Positions 47,757-58,837 are shown, numbered from the stretch's first letter. The stretch: 64,000 nt of DNA from Phlebotomus papatasi (GCF_024763615.1 NC_077223.1:48360627-48424626); one strand, 5' to 3'. The notes: a model not told the origin generated them from the sequence alone. Translations and numbers: made by a program.

Positions 47757-47900
47757 ATCATTTCTCAGAAATCGTCTGAAACGTGAAGATATGTTGAGAA
47801 AAATTGTCTTTAGGGGGTTGAAGGTTGAAATTGTGGGAGTGAAAAAATCGAAGGTACTATTATTGCTCTTTCTGTAGAGTTTGGGCAGTAAAAATTAAAG

Positions 47901-49650
47901 TTTAGAAAAATGGAATAATAAAATTTTAAAGAGCAGTACAGGTGAAAATATAAAATTATAGTTTTGAGAATAATAAAGTTTGACAAGTTTTCTAAGAAGA
48001 AAAGTGAATTTTAAACTTATGATTTCCTCTTTGGTTATGACTCTCAGCACTAAAATGATGCATAAGAAATGGAAATTGTAGATGGATTTTGCGAGTGTCT
48101 CTCCAGAGAATTCTCAAACTCATCACAGACTTTCACTCTGAAATATATGTATATATTTTCTTTCTCTCGAAAGTGGTAATATGGAGTTTCACAAAGTGAA
48201 TTTCCTAGAATATTTTTTGTGAAAATTACGAAGAGAGAAAATTTATAGTATTTCATGTGAAAATAAGAATGTAGAGTTAGATTTTCTTAACTTATTACCA
48301 GAATACTATAATCAAAAATGTTTCAATTTAATTTAGGAAATATAATTTAAAAGCAAATAAGAAAAGTAAATTACATATCAAAATGCTAAGATAGATAATA
48401 TATTTTCTAAAGAAAAGAAAGAATTTGGCTAGAATATGTTTTCACTTATTTTATGACGTTATTATCGCAAAATCTCACAAATTGTTTCCCTAATTTGTAG
48501 GTGTGTGTGTGATAATAATTCGAGATATCTTGTGAAGTTCTTTCATGAACTTTCCTCATAAACCTTTGTTTTGTAGGAAGGAAGAGTTGGGAAGAACAGC
48601 AAAAAATTGAAGAAGTTTCTGAATTAAGTATAATTCAATGTGAGAAGATGTTAATACATTAACAGGCTTCATTATCAAGAACTTTCTCAAATGTTCTTTA
48701 AATTATTCATCAATCGAAAGCTTATAAAATTATACGCGTGTTCTGTACCATTCATTTGATTCACTCCGATTTTAAAAACCTGTTTAATACATCTTTGAAA
48801 AGAAAAAAAATTACACTTTAAGAATATTTTGTGTATTGTAAATAAAATATTATTTTTTTTATAAAAGGAACTATTGTGGAGAACACCGCATAATGATTTT
48901 TATTTACTATACAATGAAATACTACCATGAAGAGAATAAAACTTTGCAATAATTCTGCATTTTTGAAAAGAGATTAAAAAGTCAGCGAGTTTTAATTCCC
49001 TGAATTTCTCCTGGGTATTCTGACTAAAATGATGATCCTCCAGTATTGGCAAGTTTCACAAATTGCTTTCTTTTGGATTATAACTTTGAGAGTTTTGCAG
49101 GAGATATCTATATACTTTCATACCCTATACATTACGTCATAGACACTCCTCAATACACAGATCGTGGAAAATTGATAATAAGAAGGCGATTAATAGTCGT
49201 AGAAGCAATAAATTTCCCACAAATCCACATCAGCTTAAATGTTTAAAAGAGGATAACTCTCTATATATTTCGTTCATTGAAATAATGAAAGCACTATTGA
49301 AGAGAAATAATAAACTGTTACTTTATACGGAATATACTGATACAATTGTGTGATTGAAATACAATTGCATAATAGTTATTGTCACAAAATATAGCTTCTA
49401 TCATCATGAAAGTTCTCATGAATGTTGAACTTTTCTAAAATAAATAAATCAAATTCTATTTTATGCTTGAGTTTTTTTTATAAATTTTATAAATGTATCT
49501 TTTTATTGCGCGAATCAAAGAGAAAGCAATACATAAAGCATGTGGATGAAAAAAAAAATTCTCCAATGCTTGACATGAAATCAGTCCCAGCAGACTTTAG
49601 ATTTTGTTTCTTTCTTCAGTGTCATTTCAACTTCAAGAGAATTTAATCAG
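47901..49650. other. Interval without supported feature
   Basis: Plus-strand frames at 49046-49246 and an overlapping one from 49095 to 49354 lack domains or a reliable exon context. Otherwise AT-rich sequence. Confidence 0.4.
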
Positions 49651-50166
49651 CATTCTTTTGGTGAAATTCTTGTTAAAAAGATTGACTTTTAACTGAGTAA
49701 TTGCAAAAAGATGCAGAGCATGCGAAAATTAAAGGCTGAGAATCATCTTAAAAATCCAAATGCGAGATATGCTGAAATCGTGAAAATGACCGGGAAGTGT
49801 GTCACTCCACCGACCGTCCGGAAAATTATAGTTCGATTCAAGTCAGGAAGAAGTGGCCGAAAGCCTGGGATTCAGGACAAGGGGGTGTAAAAGAAATTGT
49901 TTGAGCTTTTCGAGAAGCAACTCAATCTTTTCATTCGACATGTTGGCGAAAAGATGGGAATACGTTGAAGCTTGGTCTATAAAATCAAGAAGAGGAATGG
50001 TTTGATAACTTACAAAGCTCAAGCTGCCCTCCATCGAACGGACAAACACCGTAAAAGTGCTAAAACCGCTAAAACAAGATCGTGGAAATTCAACGATCAT
50101 CTTTTCCAAGGGTTCCAAGAGGCTGCGAAAAATAAGTTTAACACGTTCTGCACTCCGGAAAATTGA
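49651..50166 (+). pseudogene. DD37E-type Tc1/mariner transposase, N-terminal remnant
   Basis: From an ATG at 49711 the frame gives NPNARYAEIVKMTGK, then TVRKIIVRFKSGRSGRKPG (first helix-turn-helix and linker). After an in-frame stop and a frameshift, LVYKIKKRNGLITYKAQAA and LHRTDKHRKS follow, a conserved motif just before the catalytic domain. A 5' leader ttcttttggtgaaattct is shared with the copy at 57.3 kb, so the two belong to related elements. The catalytic domain is missing, so the element is truncated. The frame at 49972-50166 is its second half. Confidence 0.82.
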
Positions 50167-50328
50167 GATTCAAATTCAAGATTTTTAATTTGCCCTTCAT
50201 ATTCAATCCAAAGCAACAATTTCCACAAAAATCTTTTCAGATAAGGAATTAGAGGATTTATATGACTAAGCCTCAGGTCTGAAGCCCGCAAAAATGAAAA
50301 ATTGTTCGTAAATTTTTGTGAATCCTTA

Positions 50329-50680
50329 CTCGGGACTTGTGAAATGCTCGTTAGTCGTATTACGCATCTATAAAATTCGTAAAAGTTTGTACTTCTTCAC
50401 AAACTTTATACTTAATAGGATCACTTAATAAGCATTTTTTGTTCTTTACCAAACATTTATTTGTATTTTATCGTAAATATACAGACAAGTGTTCGTAAAA
50501 TTTTAACATTTGTTCGCAAAGTTTTGTCAGGTAAACAAAAATGTACGAACAAATGTTCGTAGAAGAACAAAAAATATTCGTCAAGTGGTCGCGTTACGAA
50601 TAATGTTTGCGAAAAAAGTACAAATTTTTACGAATATTTTAGTGGGTTGTACGACTTTCGAGCATTTCGTAAGTCCCTAG
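50329..50680. mobile_element. ~352-bp MITE with CTCGGGACTT ends
   Basis: Left end CTCGGGACTTGTGAAATGCTC is mirrored by GAGCATTTCGTAAGTCCCTAG. The interior is full of ttcgtaaa/tttacgaa words in both orientations (for example tgttcgta and tacgaaca near 50515-50570). A clear target duplication is not visible, so the superfamily is open. Confidence 0.75.
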
Positions 50681-50968
50681 TTCTAAATCACAAACATTTA
50701 CGAATAATTTTACAAAATATTTTGTTCTGTGAGCACCGTAATTTAGAAAATCTCAAATAGTTTGTGCCAAGTGACAAAGATATGACAAAGCAATTTTTCA
50801 AACTTTGCTCAGAAATGAGGAAATTGAGTTTAATATCTTTCGTGTTTTTTTTATTTAGTTGAAGCTGGGGTTACAAAACATAATAACTTGAAAATGTAGA
50901 ACAGTGCTCAATGGTTCTGAATATGACTATAATCCCCTATAGAGTAGTATTAGAGTAATCTTCACATC

Positions 50969-51627
50969 TAGGGGGGGGGGGATGGGGCACCTTTGAATGT
51001 GGGGCAGCTTTGAAATTGGTTTTTTTTCACCCATTTTTAAATAAAATTGAGCCCTTGGGGTAGATAACAGTGCCGGTCACGGTTCACTCGTGTGTCAATC
51101 TGTCGAGCTGCCGATTTTTCGTAAAAATTGTGCCGATGTACCGATTACGCACGGATCTGTCGATATCGTGCCGATCGCAGTCTTTGGCAGTCTGTCGATT
51201 CGGTACAATTCCCGCAGAATTTACCATTGGATTAGTTTGTTGGAAATTTATGATGTTGCACAAGTATAAACGAACAGTTTACTTCATAATTGCGAACTGA
51301 CAATTCAATCTGCCGATTCTTCTGAAAAATCGTTCATCTGCCGATTTTTGCTAACAAATATTCCGATCTGTCGATTTCTAAGCAAAATAGTGCCGATCTG
51401 TCGATTTTTAGATCCAGATTTGCATAATTTTGCCAATCGCCGCTCACGGTTCACTCTGAGAGCCATTTATTTACCCCTTGATTGATCCTTATCATGATAT
51501 AATTTAGCTGTACAAACAGATTAAGAAGCTAAATTACATTATGATATAGCTCAGTTTAATTTAAACATGGGAGAAAATTCCTAATTTCAAAGCAGCCCCA
51601 CATTCAAAGGTGTCCCATTTCCCTCTA
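50969..51627. mobile_element. Large foldback MITE, related to 12.0-12.7 kb copies
   Basis: The left end has TA plus a G-tract then GATGGGGCACCTTTGAATG and GGGGCAGCTTTGAAATT. The right end mirrors it with AATTTCAAAGCAGCCCCAC and CATTCAAAGGTGTCCCAT. The inner arm words (aattgagc, ctgagctatatcat, taatttagctt) echo those of the 12020 and 12548 copies. A block with a different repeat structure (51069-51461) sits between the arms. Confidence 0.7.
51069..51461. repeat. Degenerate CTGYCGATTTTT array bounded by direct repeats
   Basis: About a dozen near-copies of TGCCGAT or TGTCGAT, often followed by TTTT, are spread over 390 bases. The block is bounded by same-orientation repeats of TCACGGTTCACTC (51075 and 51447). 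It is distinctly richer in G+C than its host element. It could be a captured minisatellite, a decayed tandem repeat or a second inserted element. Confidence 0.55.
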
Positions 51628-51657
51628 TGCTCGCCAGAATAGAAATCATTACTTTAC

Positions 51658-51766
51658 GTGTGACATCTTTGGGAGCGCTGGAGTCTCGCTGATTGTCAAA
51701 GAATGCGTTTGTGTGATTGCGGTATGGGTAGTCTTCCGAGGAGTAAATGTAATTCTCCTGCGAGTT
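51658..51766 (-). CDS. Exon candidate, unknown protein (minus strand)
   Basis: On the minus strand a 109-bp segment is bounded by an acceptor (gtgtattctag) and a donor (CACAC then GTAAAGT). One frame gives NSQENYIYSSEDYPYRN and HTNAFFDNQRDSSAPKDVT. In that frame G+C is about 61% at codon position 3, 44% at position 1 and 36% at position 2 (hand count), a pattern expected of dipteran coding DNA and unlike the surroundings. It starts in phase 0 and ends in phase 1. Other frames, including one on the plus strand, are also open, which lowers certainty. The peptide is hydrophilic, Asn/Ser/Tyr/Asp-rich, with a potential NHT glycosylation site. The family is not recognised. Confidence 0.42.
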
Positions 51767-51941
51767 CTAGAATACACGTTGGTGGCTCGGTCGTGATTAG
51801 TAAATCTTCCCAATTAATCGTATATTTCTTCAAGGAGGGATTTTTTCATGATTTTTGCATAGTGTTATCCTGAAGATCGGTCTCTAGACCATACGGGGAG
51901 TGGATTAAAAGAAGGAGATGAAATTCCATTATATATATATA

Positions 51942-52194
51942 CACTGAGAATAAAACAGGGGTTCGATTAACTTTTTTTCCTCATAACTTTAACACTTTTT
52001 AGGTGTAAAAATATATCAACATTTTTTAATGTTAATTTTACACCTTTTAAAGTGTAAAATTAACATGAAAAGGGTAACTTTAACCCCTAATACACTTAAA
52101 AAGCATAATATTTACACCGATTTCGGATCAATAATGCAGGGTAAAATAAACATTTCCGGAATGTTATTTTAACTTTTTCGGATTTCTCTTAGTG
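51942..52194 (-). mobile_element. Family E MITE, copy 3, ~253 bp
   Basis: It starts CACTGAGAATAAAACAGGG and ends GGATTTCTCTTAGTG, with TA on both sides. It inserted in a TA-rich stretch and is adjacent to a TA microsatellite. Confidence 0.92.
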
Positions 52195-52199
52195 TATGT

Positions 52200-52224
<25 letters not shown>
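52195..52224. repeat. (TA)n microsatellite
   Basis: About 13 TA units, directly abutting the right end of a TA-targeting MITE. A shorter TA run flanks the left end. Confidence 0.95.
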
Positions 52225-52230
<6 letters not shown>

Positions 52231-53703
52231 GTAATTTATATAATACTATGTATAATAATTTGTTGGAACTTATGCAAAAGAAAAAAATATATTGTAAATG
52301 AAAGACCTCTTGAAGTTCTGACAACTGACGTCAACAATTCGAATTATCCACCCATAAAGGAGTGATTAATGAACATATAATTAAGTAGAACTAAGAGAAT
52401 GTAAAAGCTATTGTTTCGCCATTAAAATACATCAACAAGAGAGACCTCTCAATGGAAAACCACTTTTGGGATTTTTCCTCATTCCCTATTCAATCTTTCA
52501 CCTTAATATTAAAGCATAAACAAAGTGACATCAACAATATTTGGGTTCTATGGTGCCCCTTGTTAAAAGCATCCATATTGATGGGTTGGATTTATCACGC
52601 GGAATCGATGAAGAAGGAGTAATATTGTCACGTGGATTTTTTACTTTTCAACAACGAGGCATGGAATAGACATCCACGCTACAAAAAATGAAAAATTATT
52701 GAGAGCGCCCGCTAAATTTTATAACCTGCTAGCACTTGAGTATGACACAAAATGTCAACCATAAATAATCCCAGAGAAAGCTGTGTTACTTATTGATTTC
52801 AACACAGGACTTTTTCTCTTTCTTTCCCACCTTTATCATCACTTTTTGCCTGTTATCACACCGATGAAAGTATTTTGAAGAGTTGGATTTTTTTCCCACT
52901 AATGCATATTATGAGAATTTTCATGACTCGAAAAGTTATTCATGCTAAAGAAACCACTCGCATTATTGCAATGTAGTATTTACAAGAAAAAAGTGAAGTC
53001 ACGGAAAAATACGAGAAAAAAAATATGACAGAAAAAGAAAAAGAACATGTTCATGATATTCACCTCGAAAAATAAATTGTTCATGATTTGAAAAAAAAAG
53101 TTTTAGGGAAGTTTTGCGAAAGGCAAAAAATATCTTTTTTTTTATAAATAAACAATACCATTCACCCGAAAGTATGAGAAGTGAAAGTGGTGGTAAAATA
53201 CTTGAAAGATCTTGAGAGAGTTGGAATTCTTCCTAAATCCAATACCATTTTGATGATTCTTTCAGTCTACAAACTAACATGATACCTATATACATCACAT
53301 TTCGATCTATACACCTTTGCAAACACTTCACAAAACATATTTCTTCCTTTTCATCTCTTTAAATTCTTACCACGTTCTACGTTACATATTTCCGTAGGTC
53401 ATCTACCAATACTCATGAAGCTCACACTATACTAGGAAATCAAAGAGAATCAAACAATACTATGCTGACTGTAAAGTTAGTCAATGTAAAAGTCAACGTA
53501 AATTTGTTCACATATCAATTTATAGGGACAACGAAAGACTTTGTTTTTGAATGGTAGGTCTCTCTTGACTCCCGCACCAGACCAACTTTAATTTACACTA
53601 CATGATAAGGGTTAGAAACTTTCGGATAAAGTTTTGAAAATTTCATCACAAATTTCAAGATTAAAATCTTGAGATAATACCTTATTTAAAGTATAGGCAT
53701 GTG
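52225..53703. other. Interval without supported feature
   Basis: No repeat partner or exon is supported. A-tracts occur around 53000-53150. Confidence 0.4.
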
Positions 53704-54914
53704 TAGGGGAGACTGGGGCAATATTTGTCAAAATGGAAATTTTATTTTTTTTCACGAACTATCAGAGAATCTAAATGCAACTCTACTAACGTAATTTTGC
53801 TCTAACTCAAAAGGAAATGTGATTTCCGACCAATTTTCTAAAAGATAATTTTGTGGAAATTCTCAAAACTGCTGGGGCAACTTTTGCCAGGCATGTGGTA
53901 TTTTTTGCCATTTTCTTTCGCTTTGTTACGAGTTTTCGTGAATAAAAGAAATATCCAATTGAAATATTTTTATAGGAAATTTATTCCTTTATAACTTTAT
54001 CTAGAACATTTTTTTTATTATCTAATTGAGAAATGTGCTTTTAAAGTTATTTTCCAAACGCTGTTTCTGGCAAGAAAATTCTCTTCCCCGGCTTAGAAAT
54101 GACAGAAAGGCGAATTGGGCGAGTTGGACCGAACAAAGTTTGCCGAGTAAATGTCACATAGCAAAACAGGGGGAAAAGGTGGCGGAGAGTGTTTTATGTT
54201 TATGGAACTCCAGAGAAATTTAGGCTTTAAAAACTCATTTGTGATTGTGGGAATGCTTCCAAAAATCCTTTAATCCAGAGGTGTGCAAAAACCGATTAAA
54301 CCGAATTAACGTCAAAATAAGTTTGTTATAGTAGCGTTTTGACCATTGACGTACATGTTTCATTTGACGTTTATTCGGTTTCAACGGTTCTTACACGCCT
54401 CTGCTTAATCTCTTCTTGTTGGAATTGTTCTGTCTCATAAATCATCTGCAGTCTCCACAGAACCAGCGACTGGTTGTTCCTATTCGCCGTGTGGAACATT
54501 GACATTCCTCGTTTTTTGACAATATTTGCCCCATGCCTTCTGACAAATTTTACACCGAGTGTTCATTTTTAATAAAAATAACTTCTGGAGGAAAAATCAG
54601 TTTAGAAAATTTACAAATGAAAAACAGATTCTTGTTCAGCAGATCCAAGTTATTCAGCAAACACACACTAATGCAAAAATTTTGTCGATGAAAATTGATA
54701 TCTCTTGAAGGGCAAATATTTGAAAAACAGGGCTCAAAATTTCAATATTTTTTATCTTATATATTCCTTGCTCGAATTCCTTAAAACCTTTAACGTTTAT
54801 TGAGGTTCATGAAGGCAATCTATGATAAATATTTGAAGTCTCGTTGTCTTTTCTTTTGGAAGATAATGAATCTTAAAATTTTCGGTTTGACAAATTTTGC
54901 CCCAGTCTCCCCTA
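53704..54914 (+). mobile_element. Family D element, ~1.2-kb copy with nested hAT MITE
   Basis: Ends TA-GGGGAGACTGGGGCAATAT and AATTTTGCCCCAGTCTCCCC-TA are inverted repeats. Internal blocks (gctggggcaacttttgcc, ttcgctttgttacgag, tttgccccatgcc) align with the 920-bp copy at 20820. The hAT MITE at 54276-54403 interrupts it. The 65-codon frame at 54026-54223 has no recognised domain. Confidence 0.87.
54268..54411. mobile_element. hAT MITE, copy 3 (128 bp), nested in family D
   Basis: Element 54276-54403 begins CAGAGGTGTGCAAAAACCG and ends CGGTTCTTACACGCCTCTG, matching the copies at 8188 and 8460. The flanks are CTTTAATC on the left and CTTAATCT on the right, an 8-bp duplication blurred by a one-base change. 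The target again has TA at its centre. Confidence 0.85.
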
Positions 54915-55867
54915 CTGTGTGTACTTATATGATGTAGAAGTTTCCCTCCAGTATTTTCTACAGGTAATTTAAAGATTGCATTTTATTTTTTTTTACACAA
55001 ACTTGTAAAGAAGGATAAGTGAAACTTCACTAAGTGCTTGAGTTTGAAGGAACTCAAAGTATCGAGGTAATAAAATTCAAAATTATGATTTGTGGAAAAC
55101 AGAAATCAAAATGGTTTGCAAATTTTACAAATTTATAATACAGTACGACGGCAGTGTCAGTTGTTAATTCCTTCACAGCAACATTGCAAGATTTCATATT
55201 CAAGGAATTGTTGCAAATGCAAAATAAAAACCCTCTATCTGCTATCAGGCACAGCTTCTACATATAAAATACGTTTGATCTCAATAATATTCGAACACCC
55301 GCTGAGTTTTGCCACACAAGACACGTATATATCCAACGCACGGAAAGTTTTAGGTGAGTGCTTAGCTTCGGCGAAGAGAGAGGGAATATGGCGAAAAACA
55401 CGGTCATGAATTTTGTACTTCCATGTGAAAACTACATAAAAGACACCAACCCCTCTTTGACACACACAATTGAAATGGGACAGGGAAGAGCATGAAGCTT
55501 TAGACATGATTTTAGGGATTACATGGATCAAGTATTAGTGGATTTGGCAGAAGAAACGCAATTTTTATATTACTGGCGTAAGCTGAAGAGGGTGGTTTTC
55601 GTGGAAGAAAACATGTTTTGTCACATAAATAAATAAAAATACATTTTACAGAAAAGATAAGCCTAAGCAAATGGCACGTTATATATTAGTTATGTGTTAT
55701 TTGAAGTATTTAGCGGTCTTGAGTATTCTGAATAACTACATCTCGAGTGATTCTGTAAAAATTCACGTCTTCAATTTGAATTAATTGCAAGTCTACCAAC
55801 TTTTAGTGATAATTTACAAGAAATGAAATTATAATTCATCTTAATTTCATTAAATTTTATTTAAATA
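54915..55867. other. Interval without supported feature
   Basis: Overlapping ~100-codon frames on both strands (55092-55531) cover a slightly GC-richer patch. They are mutual shadows without domains, and no exon is called. Confidence 0.4.
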
Positions 55868-56420
55868 ATGGATTTTCTTGTCACTGCTCGAATTCTAGAG
55901 CGAGAGAGCGGCTATAATCCCTTGATTTTTTTTACCCTCCAAAATTTCCACCCTCCACCCACGGGTACCAGATTTTTCAACATATCTTCTCGTTTTAGAC
56001 GATTTCTGTATAATGATGTCAGACTGTTTGTCCCTCAGTCCTTCTGTTCGGTTGTAGTCAAACCTAAAGGTCAAACGGTTAGAGATAGAAACTTAGGAAT
56101 TTTGGAGGACCCTTCCCCATTGGTCGACAAACACCCTTAACATGTCCCACATTTTTTTCCATCTCTCCTTCGTTGCCCTCCAAAACCATTTTTTGGGTTA
56201 CTCGAAAACGCGTCTGTCATCATACCTAGAGGTCAAATGGTTAGAGATAGAGATCTGGGGCTTTCGAGGGATCCCCCATTAAGTTGACCTAAGATCTGTC
56301 AATTTATCCCACATTTTCCCTCACCGCCTCCCTTCCCCATCCAAAACCATGTTTTTTGGTATTTCGAAAACACGTTGTGTGATTTTGTTCATTTCTGGAT
56401 ATGTTTAAAGGCGAATTTTT
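55868..56420 (-). repeat. R1 dispersed repeat, copy e, with internal tandem duplication
   Basis: In reverse orientation this matches the tail of R1 (tttcaacatatcttctcgt, acgatttctgtataatgatg, aaggtcaaacggttagagat). A ~165-base module that includes ggtcaaacggttagagatag and tcccacattttt is present about twice in tandem (roughly 56040-56205 and 56205-56365). Confidence 0.7.
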
Positions 56421-56760
56421 TAGGCGGACACTGTGAAAGTTGCCCACAGATTAATGTCCAATAGGATGTATCCAAGACAAATTCCTTAATTCCTCTGCGA
56501 ACCCCCAATTGGAGTGGTGGAGAAGATTGTTTCGACCGAATTTCAGAGACACATCACAAATTTTACCACTGAGGAAGGCGCGTTGAAGCACCCAAAAGCT
56601 TTAGGGAAAATTTTTTGTGTTTTCCTGTCCTGAAAGGATTACACCCCCTGACGCATCCGGTGGGATTTCGTCTCCTTAATTTGCTTGAGTAACTCGGATT
56701 TGCAAGCCATAGTGCCTTGTTCACCACCTCCCAATGTCCCCTAACAAACATTTTCAAAAT
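56421..56760 (-). repeat. R2 dispersed repeat, longer copy
   Basis: The part 56560-56700 matches 26038-26160 in opposite orientation. Minus-strand frames (for example 56563-56757 with NKALWLANPSYSSKLRRRN) hint at a former coding region, but I cannot identify a family and stops are present in the alternative frames. Confidence 0.5.
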
Positions 56761-56797
56761 TCATTTCATTTTTTCTGGTTCTTTAGTTTCAATTGTG

Positions 56798-57052
56798 CAC
56801 TGAGAAAAAAAGGGGGGGGTGCGATTAACTTTTTTCCTCATAATTTTAACACTTTATAGGTGTAAAAATATAACAACATTTTCAATGTTAATTTTACACC
56901 TTTTTAATGGTAAAATTAACATGAAAAGGGGTAACTTTAACCCGCAATACACCTAAAAAGGGTAATATTTACACCGATTTCGGATCAATACTGCAGGGTA
57001 AAATAAGCATTTTTCGGAATGTTATTTTAACTTTTTCGGATTTCTCTCAGTG
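56798..57052 (-). mobile_element. Family E MITE, copy 4, ~255 bp
   Basis: It starts CACTGAGAAAAAAAGG and ends TTTCTCTCAGTG, flanked by TG on both sides rather than TA. It forms an inverted pair with the copy at 58588, with a mariner-type element between them. Confidence 0.9.
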
Positions 57053-57147
57053 TGAGAATTAAGTAATATGTTTAATTGAAATATAGGGCTGTCCATATGA
57101 AATGTTCACATGAGTTCATTATACGATTGCTAGGGGCGCTAATCAAG

Positions 57148-58503
57148 CGTGTCCACGATAAAATTGTTCCAAATGATTTGATATTTTCATGACAGATGTC
57201 ACTAGGTCCGCATCTTCGTTGTATGTAAACATTATAACACGTTATAATGTTTATATTATTATAATTATATATATTTATATAATTATATGTATATATTATT
57301 ATAATTACCTTTCTTTTGGTGAAATTCTCATCAAATTCCATTCATTTTTCACTGAGATACGAAATAATAATGGAAAAGAGAAGGGAACTGATCGTGTACA
57401 CGTATCTAAAAAATCCTGGAATCAATTGCGCGGACCTTGGAAAACTCACAAATACCTCACACTAGACCGTCCGGAGGGTGATTCATCGATTCCTCGACAG
57501 TAAAACCACTGCCTAGAAACATCGATGTGGAAAGAATCGGGGTATTGGAGATCGAGATTTGGAGAAAAAGGTGATCATGAGCTACAAGAACAATCCTTCG
57601 ACATCTGTGAGGGATATAGCTAAAAAACTTAAATGTACTCACAGTCTTGTGCACAAAATCAAACAGAGGTATGGACTAAAGACTTTTAAGGCACAAGCAG
57701 CTCCTCATCGCACGGATGCACAAAGTCAGTCAACTAAAACATGAGCTCGGAGGCTGCCCAATAAAATGATGTCGGGCTTTAGTGGGTGTATTTTGATGGA
57801 TGATGAAACACACGTAAAGGAGATTTCAAACAATTACCAGGACAGCAATATTACACCGCAAAGTCTCGCACAGGATGTAAGAAAAAGCACAGGTACAAAA
57901 ATTATGTAAAGTTTCGAAAAAAATACATGGTTTGGATGGCGATCTGCTCATGTGGACGTCAGAGCAAGGCGTTCTTCATTCAGGGCAGCATGAACTCGTC
58001 AATTTACATCACGGAGTGCCTCCAAAAATGCCTGCTACCTCTGTACAGATGCCATGACATACCCCCGATCTTCCAGCCAGATTTGGCGTCGTGTCATTAC
58101 TCAAAATCAACCAAAGAATGGTACGAGGAGAACGACGTTCGTTATGTGTCCAAGGAGATGAATCCGCCAAATACTCCAAATCTCTGTCTAGTTGAAACAT
58201 ATTCGTCTATTAACAAGTACGATCTGAAGAAGAAGGCTTAACGCGTTGAAAACATCGAGGATTTTAAGAAAAAATGGAATGAAACAGCCAAGAACCTCGG
58301 TGATGATCTTGTACAGACCTTGATGGGAGGACTCAAGAAAAAGATTCGAGATTTCGCCAATAAAATACTTGAATAAAAAACCTAATATATCTAATAAATC
58401 TATAATGAATTAAAGTTTCAAAAAATGATTTTCTTTTTTTTTAATATTGTGTAGACTTCACTTTTAAAGCATTATTCTTGGGAATAATTTTATCGTGGAC
58501 GTG
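57148..58503 (+). mobile_element. Tc1/mariner (DD37E-type) element, degenerate
   Basis: Inverted repeats CGTGTCCACGATAAAATTG (57148-57166) and AATAATTTTATCGTGGACG (58483-58501) flank a transposase pseudogene of near full length. Some terminal similarity extends further out on both sides (to about 57090 and 58540), so the true ends may lie beyond. The left subterminal region has an expanded TATAAT-type low-complexity stretch (57240-57310). A related fragment is at 49651-50166. Confidence 0.8.
57370..58376 (+). pseudogene. DD37E-type Tc1/mariner transposase pseudogene
   Basis: The region from ATG (57370) to TAA (58374) spans ~335 codons, normal for the family. It begins MEKRRELIVYTYLKNPGINC (first helix-turn-helix). 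Next come NPSTSVRDIAKKLKCTHSL and YGLKTFKAQAAPHRT (second helix-turn-helix and a conserved motif). The first catalytic aspartate lies in CILMDDETHVK (near 57799). Further on are WMAICSCGRQS, then the second aspartate in FQPDLASCHYSK (codon 58080-58082), and the glutamate in LCLVETYSS (58194-58196). Exactly 37 residues separate the last two, all in one open frame (57927-58241). Stops and frameshifts occur between about 57440 and 57910. The C-terminus ends KIRDFANKILE. Confidence 0.9.
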
Positions 58504-58587
58504 ATTTACTCTTACAAACAAATGTACATTCATATTATTTTAAAATCTTGACTCTAAAATTATTAACTGATTTGGAACAATTCTATA

Positions 58588-58837
58588 CACTGAGAGAAAT
58601 CCGAAAAAGTTAAAATAACATTCCAGAAATATTAATTTTACCCTGAAGTATTGATCCGAAATCGGTGTAAATATTACACTTTGTAGGTGTATTATGGGTT
58701 AAAGTTACCCTTTTTTTATGTTGATTTTACTCTCAAAATGTGTAAAATTAACATTAAAAATGTTGATATATTTTTACACCCGAAAAGTGTTAAAGTTATG
58801 ACGATAAAAGTTAATCGTCGCCTCTTTTTTCTCAGTG
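58588..58837 (+). mobile_element. Family E MITE, copy 5, 250 bp
   Basis: It starts CACTGAGAGAAATCCG and ends TTTTTTCTCAGTG, with TA on both sides. It is in the same orientation as the 14655 copy and inverted relative to the 56798 copy. Confidence 0.92.

Larger units (their letters stand above)
46050..47900 (+). repeat. R1 dispersed repeat, copy c, interrupted by a hAT element
   Basis: It contains the same ordered blocks as the copy at 33165-34860: aaatgctcgaacc, ctattcacaac, gaaaccggttcagtcttatc, ctccaagacctttgc, tgaccttgaaaactcg, acatcatttctcagaaatcg and gaagatatgttgagaaa. The hAT element (46135-47266) lies in it. A 31-bp tandem duplication is present in its tail (47688-47756). Confidence 0.78.

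Noticed and set aside
49095..49354. Plus-strand open stretch of about 85 codons after an AG
   Set aside because: Codon composition falls to background AT-richness in its second half, and the length is within chance expectation.
55092..55531. Overlapping ~100-codon ORFs on both strands
   Set aside because: They mirror each other in a slightly GC-rich patch and neither shows a domain.
55868..56420. Repeats with similar spacing considered as a CRISPR-like or satellite array
   Set aside because: Only about two ~165-bp units, diverged and part of a dispersed repeat. Nothing resembles direct repeats with unique spacers.
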